The position numbers and the translations under genes are program-made. Shown here piece by piece: positions 59,620 to 64,000 of a stretch of 64,000 nt of DNA (position 1 is its first letter; the number at the start of each line of letters is the position of its first letter). The DNA comes from Melioribacteraceae bacterium (GTDB lineage Bacteria; Bacteroidota; Ignavibacteria; Ignavibacteriales; Melioribacteraceae): the NCBI GenBank assembly GCA_021740785.1, contig JAIOZI010000014.1, positions 1 to 64,000 on the forward strand, written 5' to 3'. The notes under the pieces were generated by a model, which did no database searches, was not told where the DNA came from, and saw nothing but the letters and a program-made list of their open reading frames with translations.

Positions 59620-60309
59620 TCATTTCTGCTGATTTAACTTTTTCAGCGAATCCATCTGAGCCTTCAATCTTTTCATTACTTCCTGGTCTTTCTCATTCCG
59701 TACATAAAATCCATTAAAATCGAAAGCAGGATCTCCGGCGCTTACTAATTTACCCCGTTTATTCTTCGGACTATTATTTTCATTCCCATTCAAGTAGTTG
59801 TCTAAAGCGATCTCCTTCCGATTATTAAATAGGAAATCAATTTTTTCTTTTTTCACGACATCATTAGGCTGCACAACAACTTTATATTCACCTGTGGATT
59901 CGTTCATTACATTGCTTTCAATAGCAACATCATCATTACCTTTTTTAGAATCTGCTAATATCTCTGTATCTTCACCAGGTTGAGCTAAAACCATAGTATC
60001 GGCTTTATTAACAGATACCTCAGAACGCATAGTTGGTTTTTGCATCAACAGGTTTTCAAATTCTTGGGGCTGATATACAAAAACAAAAAACAAAACAACT
60101 GCTGAAACCATTGCGCCGGCAGGCAGATAAACCCATCTAAGATTTATACCGACAGGCTGATCCGACCGAATTTCAAACGAACCGTTTTCAATACGGGTCA
60201 TCAGGTTGAATTCAAAATTATCCGGTGCTTTAACTCCCGGAAGCTTACTCAATATTTCAATTATTTCTTTTTGTTTTGCATCTTTAGAATTGTAAAGTTT
60301 TTCTCCCAT
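59620..60309 (-). CDS. Putative single-pass anti-sigma factor
   Basis: A 229-residue protein with a cytoplasmic N-terminus (KQKEIIEILSKLPGVKAPDNF, typical of anti-sigma-like proteins), one membrane helix (about 83-103, WVYLPAGAMVSAVVLFFVFV) and a periplasmic, low-complexity acidic/Asn-rich tail. It follows the ECF sigma gene by three bases. No zinc-binding HxxxCxxC motif is seen, so if it is an anti-sigma it is of the non-ZAS type. The assignment rests mainly on pairing with the sigma factor. Confidence 0.6.
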   Translation of the reverse strand: MGEKLYNSKDAKQKEIIEILSKLPGVKAPDNFEFNLMTRIENGSFEIRSDQPVGINLRWVYLPAGAMVSAVVLFFVFVYQPQEFENLLMQKPTMRSEVSVNKADTMVLAQPGEDTEILADSKKGNDDVAIESNVMNESTGEYKVVVQPNDVVKKEKIDFLFNNRKEIALDNYLNGNENNSPKNKRGKLVSAGDPAFDFNGFYVRNEKDQEVMKRLKAQMDSLKKLNQQK

Positions 60310-60312
60310 AAG

Positions 60313-60909
60313 CTACTCTCTGTAAATATTTTTCAACAATTTTTGAAGTTGGCTTCTGCCTCTGTTAATTCTGGATTTTACAGTACCAATTGAAAGATCA
60401 GTAATTTCAGCAATTTCCTCATAAGAAAAACCCTGTATATCACGAAGTATTACAACTTCTCTATAAACCGGTTTCACTTTTAATAATGCCCGCTGAATGA
60501 TTTCACTTTTAATCTCGCTATCAGCAGATCGATCCGGAGCAAAATATGATTTATCTTCAACCTGTATTGTTTTATCATCATCTTCATCAGAATTACCCTG
60601 CAGCGATAAAATAGTCCGTCGCTTTCTTCTCTTCAGTTCGTTCTTGGCTAAATTTCCGGCAATAGTGTAAATCCAGGTAGAAAACTTAGCAAAGGATTTG
60701 TATGAATCCTTGTTCAAATAAAATTTGATCATCGTATCCTGCACAATGTCGGTGCAGATATCACGATTTCCGACGAACCTGTAAACGAAATTCATTAACG
60801 GATCTTTGTACCGCTTGACTAAAAGTTCAAAGGCTTCAATTGTATTATTATCCTGAAACTCTTTGATCAGTTGTTCATCCGTTAAAGATGATAATTGTTT
60901 TTTATCCAA
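60313..60909 (-). CDS. ECF (RpoE-type) RNA polymerase sigma factor
   Basis: A 198-residue ECF sigma factor. Region 2 is DPLMNFVYRFVGNRDICTDI with TWIYTIAGNLAKNELKRR. Region 4 is EVVILRDIQGFSYEEIAEIT with a helix-turn-helix ending TVKSRINRGR. An acidic linker (DEDDDK) joins them. It would direct polymerase to stress-type promoters with its putative anti-sigma downstream. TTG start (no ATG nearby). I could not identify its promoter motif. Confidence 0.9.
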   Translation of the reverse strand: MDKKQLSSLTDEQLIKEFQDNNTIEAFELLVKRYKDPLMNFVYRFVGNRDICTDIVQDTMIKFYLNKDSYKSFAKFSTWIYTIAGNLAKNELKRRKRRTILSLQGNSDEDDDKTIQVEDKSYFAPDRSADSEIKSEIIQRALLKVKPVYREVVILRDIQGFSYEEIAEITDLSIGTVKSRINRGRSQLQKLLKNIYRE

Positions 60910-61028
60910 TGGTATTTATACTTTTATCTAAAAAAAATGTTTCAAATAATCCGAGAATATTTTATGCATTCCTGGAGTTAAAATCAAATCAATATATATC
61001 CAAAAATTTATACGAGTTTCTTCGGTTT

Positions 61029-62060
61029 TCAATCTTTCAGCATCTCTCCGATTAAAATAGTAATCAAAGATTTTGGATCGGCAGATGTAGATTTCATCGC
61101 AATATCCGCTTCAATAAGAGCCTTGCTTGCATTGTTTAATCTCGCATCATTCAAAAAATATCTCGCCTTTCTGCAATTATCATAATAATATTTGGATACT
61201 TTCAGCATTGGAGCGGCTTTTGTATCCGCCACTTTCTTATGAGATAATTCTAATGACCTTGAAATAACGATTATAAATTTGGACAGCATATTCAAGATGA
61301 AGACTAGGTCAGTTCCGTTATCTACAAGATTATAAGCAATTTCCAGCGATTTTGATTTTTTACCCACTCCAAGGGCATCCTGCAAATCAAAAATTGTGTA
61401 GCCCTTTGTCCTCGAAGAAAGCGACTTAATCAAACCCGCATCTACTTCTCTCTCATCACTCAAAAAATCAGAAAATTTTACCAATTGATTTTCAATCAGC
61501 GATTTCTCCTCACCAACAATATCAAGCAGTAGATGAGAATTTTCTGCTGATATGATAAGGTTCATTGCTTCCGCTTTTTTTATTATCCAGGGTATAAAAT
61601 CATTTCCTCTCAAATCCTTTGCTTCGAAAATGAATTGATTCTCGTACAGCGACTTAAAAGGTTCGCGGGAAAAGTCATGTATCTTGCCGTGATGATGAAT
61701 TATCAATACGGTGAACTGGGCAGGATTTTTCACATACCCGGCTAATACTTTTTTTTCCGGCACAACTTCAAAATGCTTAACAATTAACATCTTCCTTTCT
61801 CCGCCGAACGGGAAGCCTGATGCCAAATCAATTATATGGTTTACATGCATTCCTTTATCAGCAGATAAAACCTCTTTATCAAAATCAGATGAAACCAGCG
61901 GTTCAACAGCATGTCTTATCTCCTTAATTACCGCTTCAAGTTCATAATCATCCTGCCCAAATAGATAATAGACAGGCAAGATATTCCCCTTTTTTAAAGA
62001 TTTGCTGATCTCATAAATTGAAGGCGCATATTTTCTTTCGCGGTAAGGATAATTAGCCAT
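61029..62060 (-). CDS. holA: DNA polymerase III delta subunit
   Basis: A 343-residue clamp-loader subunit that opens the sliding clamp. The N-terminal block with PVYYLFGQDDYELEAVI, then RKMLIVKHFE, and the C-terminal helical region match HolA-type delta. Length is normal. It starts eight bases inside the preceding small membrane protein gene, so it is cotranscribed with the transporter. Confidence 0.9.
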   Translation of the reverse strand: MANYPYRERKYAPSIYEISKSLKKGNILPVYYLFGQDDYELEAVIKEIRHAVEPLVSSDFDKEVLSADKGMHVNHIIDLASGFPFGGERKMLIVKHFEVVPEKKVLAGYVKNPAQFTVLIIHHHGKIHDFSREPFKSLYENQFIFEAKDLRGNDFIPWIIKKAEAMNLIISAENSHLLLDIVGEEKSLIENQLVKFSDFLSDEREVDAGLIKSLSSRTKGYTIFDLQDALGVGKKSKSLEIAYNLVDNGTDLVFILNMLSKFIIVISRSLELSHKKVADTKAAPMLKVSKYYYDNCRKARYFLNDARLNNASKALIEADIAMKSTSADPKSLITILIGEMLKD

Positions 62061-62163
62061 TCTTCTTTTTCTCGCTCTTTATTGCTTTAAAAAGAAATAT
62101 TGCAAAACCGCCCCATACAATTCCGCCCACGATTATAAATGTTAGTAATGTCTCAATCTGCAT
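62053..62163 (-). CDS. Small single-helix membrane protein, MetS-like transporter subunit
   Basis: A 36-residue open frame from ATG 62163 to TAA 62055-62053. It reads MQIETLLTFIIVGGIVWGGF then a basic C-terminus with KSEKKKNG: one membrane helix plus a charged tail. Small proteins of this form, MetS, are subunits of NSS-family transporters such as MetP. It overlaps the NSS stop by 11 bases and the holA start by eight. This gene is too short for most gene finders. Confidence 0.75.
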   Translation of the reverse strand: MQIETLLTFIIVGGIVWGGFAIFLFKAIKSEKKKNG

Positions 62164-63625
62164 TTTCTATCAAGGTTTTTCTTACGATGAACTTATTAAA
62201 AATAATGAAGAAAGTAATCATAATTCCCCACTGGAACAAACATGTTCCCGCATTTTCGGCATGAAACGGATTCCACCATTCGGGATCCCATGAAACCGAA
62301 GAAATCAACCACCAGGCAAGCAGTGCGATTGCTTCAAACGGAATTAGGTAAGCAATAATGTAATTATACCACTTACCTACTTTAACATCACTCCCTTCCC
62401 CGTTAACCACTTCAGTCCTGAACTTATCTACCCCAAATTTTATTATAGAAAATGAAATGAAAGCTCCGCTGACAATTAATCCGACACCCCAAACCCAATC
62501 TTGATTTACAAAGAAATCAATACTAAGTGCTGAGGGGAGACCAAGCACAAAACCGGTTGATGCAACTAAAAGTATCGCCTTTTTCCTTTTGAATCCAAAA
62601 TCGATGAATGTCCGTGTGGTTAATTCAATCAATGAAATTAAGGAAGACATTGCGGCGAACGACAAAGCTAAAAAAAACATTGAAGCAAAAATAATATTAA
62701 CAGTTACATTACCCGAGAATTTTGAAAATAGAAGCGGCAAGTAAATGAAAGTCAAACCTGTATTAGCCGGACCGGATTCTGTTATTTGAGTCATAGCATC
62801 AACAGTGCTCAGCGAAAACACTGTAGAGAATATTATCATTCCGGCAATCAAAGAAATCGAGTTATTTCCGAAGCCGATTAAAGCTGCATTTAACGGTACA
62901 TCCTCCTTTTTCTTCATGTAGATTGCGTAAGTTAGAATCAATCCCCATCCTGCGCCGGTATCCCAAGCGTTCTGCGTTAATGCATTCAGCCAAACTTTGT
63001 AATCCAAAATCTTATCTATATCGGGTGTAAAAAAATATGCCAATCCCTCCGATGCGTTAGGCAGTGTCAGCGCACGGACTAACAGAGCCAACAGAATAAC
63101 AACAAGACTGGTTACCAGAATTTTATTTGCTTTTTCAATTCCTTTAACGATACCGCGGTAAATTATTACAGCTCCGATTGAGATCGCAAGAAAATGATAA
63201 AAAACAGGCTGATATCCTGCGTAAAAATTTTCCCAATAAATCAAATGGTTTGATGTATTAAATAAATCGCCGCTAAAAGCTGAAACCAAGTAACGAATAC
63301 ACCAGCCGGTAACAACTGAATAGTAAAACATTATTGCAGTCGAAACGAAAGCAATAAAAGCGCCCATCCAACCGAATTTATTGCCGGCTGTTTTCGAAAT
63401 TGCACCAACAGGTCCGAACCGGGTAGATTTACCAATTGCAAACTCTGCAATTATCAACGGAACCGACCAAATCAAAAGGAAAATAACCCATGGAATTAAA
63501 AATGAGCCGCCGCCGTTCTGAGCTACAATTCTTGAGAACCGCCAAATATTCCCGGTTCCAACTGCTATTCCCAGCGCCGAAATAATTAATCCCCACCGGG
63601 AAGTAAAAAATTCTTTTTGCCTCAT
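62153..63625 (-). CDS. Neurotransmitter:sodium symporter (NSS) family transporter
   Basis: A 490-residue transporter with 11-12 membrane helices. It has WGLIISALGIAVGTGNIWRF, the NSS helix 1 sodium/substrate site, plus GAGWGLILTYAIY. Bacterial relatives carry amino acids. Together with the MetS-like small protein encoded next to it, an amino-acid uptake system similar to MetP/MetS (methionine and alanine) is plausible (inferred). It follows a cyclophilin by six bases. Confidence 0.92.
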   Translation of the reverse strand: MRQKEFFTSRWGLIISALGIAVGTGNIWRFSRIVAQNGGGSFLIPWVIFLLIWSVPLIIAEFAIGKSTRFGPVGAISKTAGNKFGWMGAFIAFVSTAIMFYYSVVTGWCIRYLVSAFSGDLFNTSNHLIYWENFYAGYQPVFYHFLAISIGAVIIYRGIVKGIEKANKILVTSLVVILLALLVRALTLPNASEGLAYFFTPDIDKILDYKVWLNALTQNAWDTGAGWGLILTYAIYMKKKEDVPLNAALIGFGNNSISLIAGMIIFSTVFSLSTVDAMTQITESGPANTGLTFIYLPLLFSKFSGNVTVNIIFASMFFLALSFAAMSSLISLIELTTRTFIDFGFKRKKAILLVASTGFVLGLPSALSIDFFVNQDWVWGVGLIVSGAFISFSIIKFGVDKFRTEVVNGEGSDVKVGKWYNYIIAYLIPFEAIALLAWWLISSVSWDPEWWNPFHAENAGTCLFQWGIMITFFIIFNKFIVRKTLIENAD

Positions 63626-63631
63626 TAACGA

Positions 63632-64000
63632 TTAATTATTTTTATTAATCTTTTTTACGGTAACCTTTTCCATAACAACATCGCTGAGCGGTTTACTGTT
63701 TTGTGGTGATACCGGTACTTTTCCTATTGCATTTACTACATCCATACCACCAATAACACGACCGAAAATAGTATGCTTTCCATCGAGCCATGGAGTTGGA
63801 ACGAGTGTGATAAAAAACTGGCTGCCGTTTGTATTCGGACCGCGGTTTGCCATCGAGAGAATCCCGGGTTTGTCATGTTTCAAACTAGGTGAAAATTCAT
63901 CCTCGAAAGTTGAACCGTATATACTCTGACCACCGCCGCCGGTTCCGGTCGGATCGCCGCCCTGGAGCATGAAATCATCTATAACTCTATGAAAAATAAT
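63632..64000 (-). CDS. Cyclophilin-type peptidyl-prolyl isomerase (start beyond right edge)
   Basis: The C-terminal 122 residues are present; the reading frame continues to the window edge ([10 protein letters not shown] before MLQGGDP). [31 protein letters not shown] and [19 protein letters not shown] form the cyclophilin core with the catalytic Arg (FHR). The N-terminus, and so any signal peptide, is outside the window. It probably accelerates Pro isomerisation in the periplasm or cytoplasm. Confidence 0.95.
   Translation of the reverse strand: MIFHRVIDDFMLQGGDPTGTGGGGQSIYGSTFEDEFSPSLKHDKPGILSMANRGPNTNGSQFFITLVPTPWLDGKHTIFGRVIGGMDVVNAIGKVPVSPQNSKPLSDVVMEKVTVKKINKNN

Noticed and set aside
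60910-61028. ECF-type autoregulatory promoter before the sigma gene (GGAAT ... CTCGGA)
   Set aside because: The match to GGAAC-N16-CGTC is weak and the gap is AT-rich, so chance is likely.

Overview
The window is AT-rich, densely coding DNA from a Gram-negative (diderm) bacterium. It carries lipid A genes (lpxB, lpxK, an MsbA-like exporter), many lipoprotein and export signals and an O-antigen/exopolysaccharide cluster. Several features resemble the Bacteroidota-Chlorobiota-Ignavibacteria group: a secreted thioredoxin with a CSDS active site, promoters with a TAnnTTTG-like -7 element, a split FeoB, and many TTG starts mixed with clear Shine-Dalgarno sites. I favour an Ignavibacteria-like organism. 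This is inferred from protein style, not from a search. No rRNA, tRNA, CRISPR array, prophage or intact insertion sequence was seen, and no gap between genes exceeds 300 bases.

Layout. At 1-2.1 kb there is a gene tail running in from the left, a Tat-exported Rieske lipoprotein and a di-haem lipoprotein. At 2.3-6.2 kb (minus strand) lies a ferrous-iron operon: a DtxR-type regulator, a membrane-anchored DtxR-FeoA fusion, and FeoB split into GTPase and permease genes. A palindrome overlaps its promoter. Divergent from it are mrp and an NFU Fe-S carrier, then tpiA, a membrane-tethered GH2-like protein and smc. At 14.8-27.6 kb are housekeeping genes: an HAD phosphatase, a lipid A block (lpxB, DUF374 acyltransferase, lpxK), pyruvate phosphate dikinase, queA, ispD, plsY, gpsA and recG.

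At 27.7-31.4 kb a tight four-gene operon holds two D-Ala-D-Ala-ligase-like ATP-grasp enzymes, a small GNAT acetyltransferase and a lysine-2,3-aminomutase-like radical SAM enzyme. It looks like a small pathway that would make and conjugate a beta-amino acid, and it is my main candidate for an undescribed system. Convergent to it (31.4-33.6 kb) are a thioredoxin-like protein, NAD kinase and a core-type glycosyltransferase.

At 33.8-41.9 kb a secreted single-domain H-type lectin precedes a surface-polysaccharide cluster: flippase, CgeB-like glycosyltransferase, DUF268 methyltransferase, GT2, two GT4 and a WcaJ-like initiating phosphotransferase. The minus strand from 41.9 to 64 kb continues the envelope theme with an O-antigen ligase, MsbA-like exporter, a SPOR/propeller lipoprotein and an M50 protease. 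It then carries xerD-like, a PgpH-type c-di-AMP phosphodiesterase, a Cof phosphatase, two sodium:solute symporters, a STAS protein, ligA, rodZ-like, rsmB, rpmE, an ECF sigma/putative anti-sigma pair, holA, a 36-residue MetS-like transporter subunit, its NSS transporter and a cyclophilin cut by the right edge.
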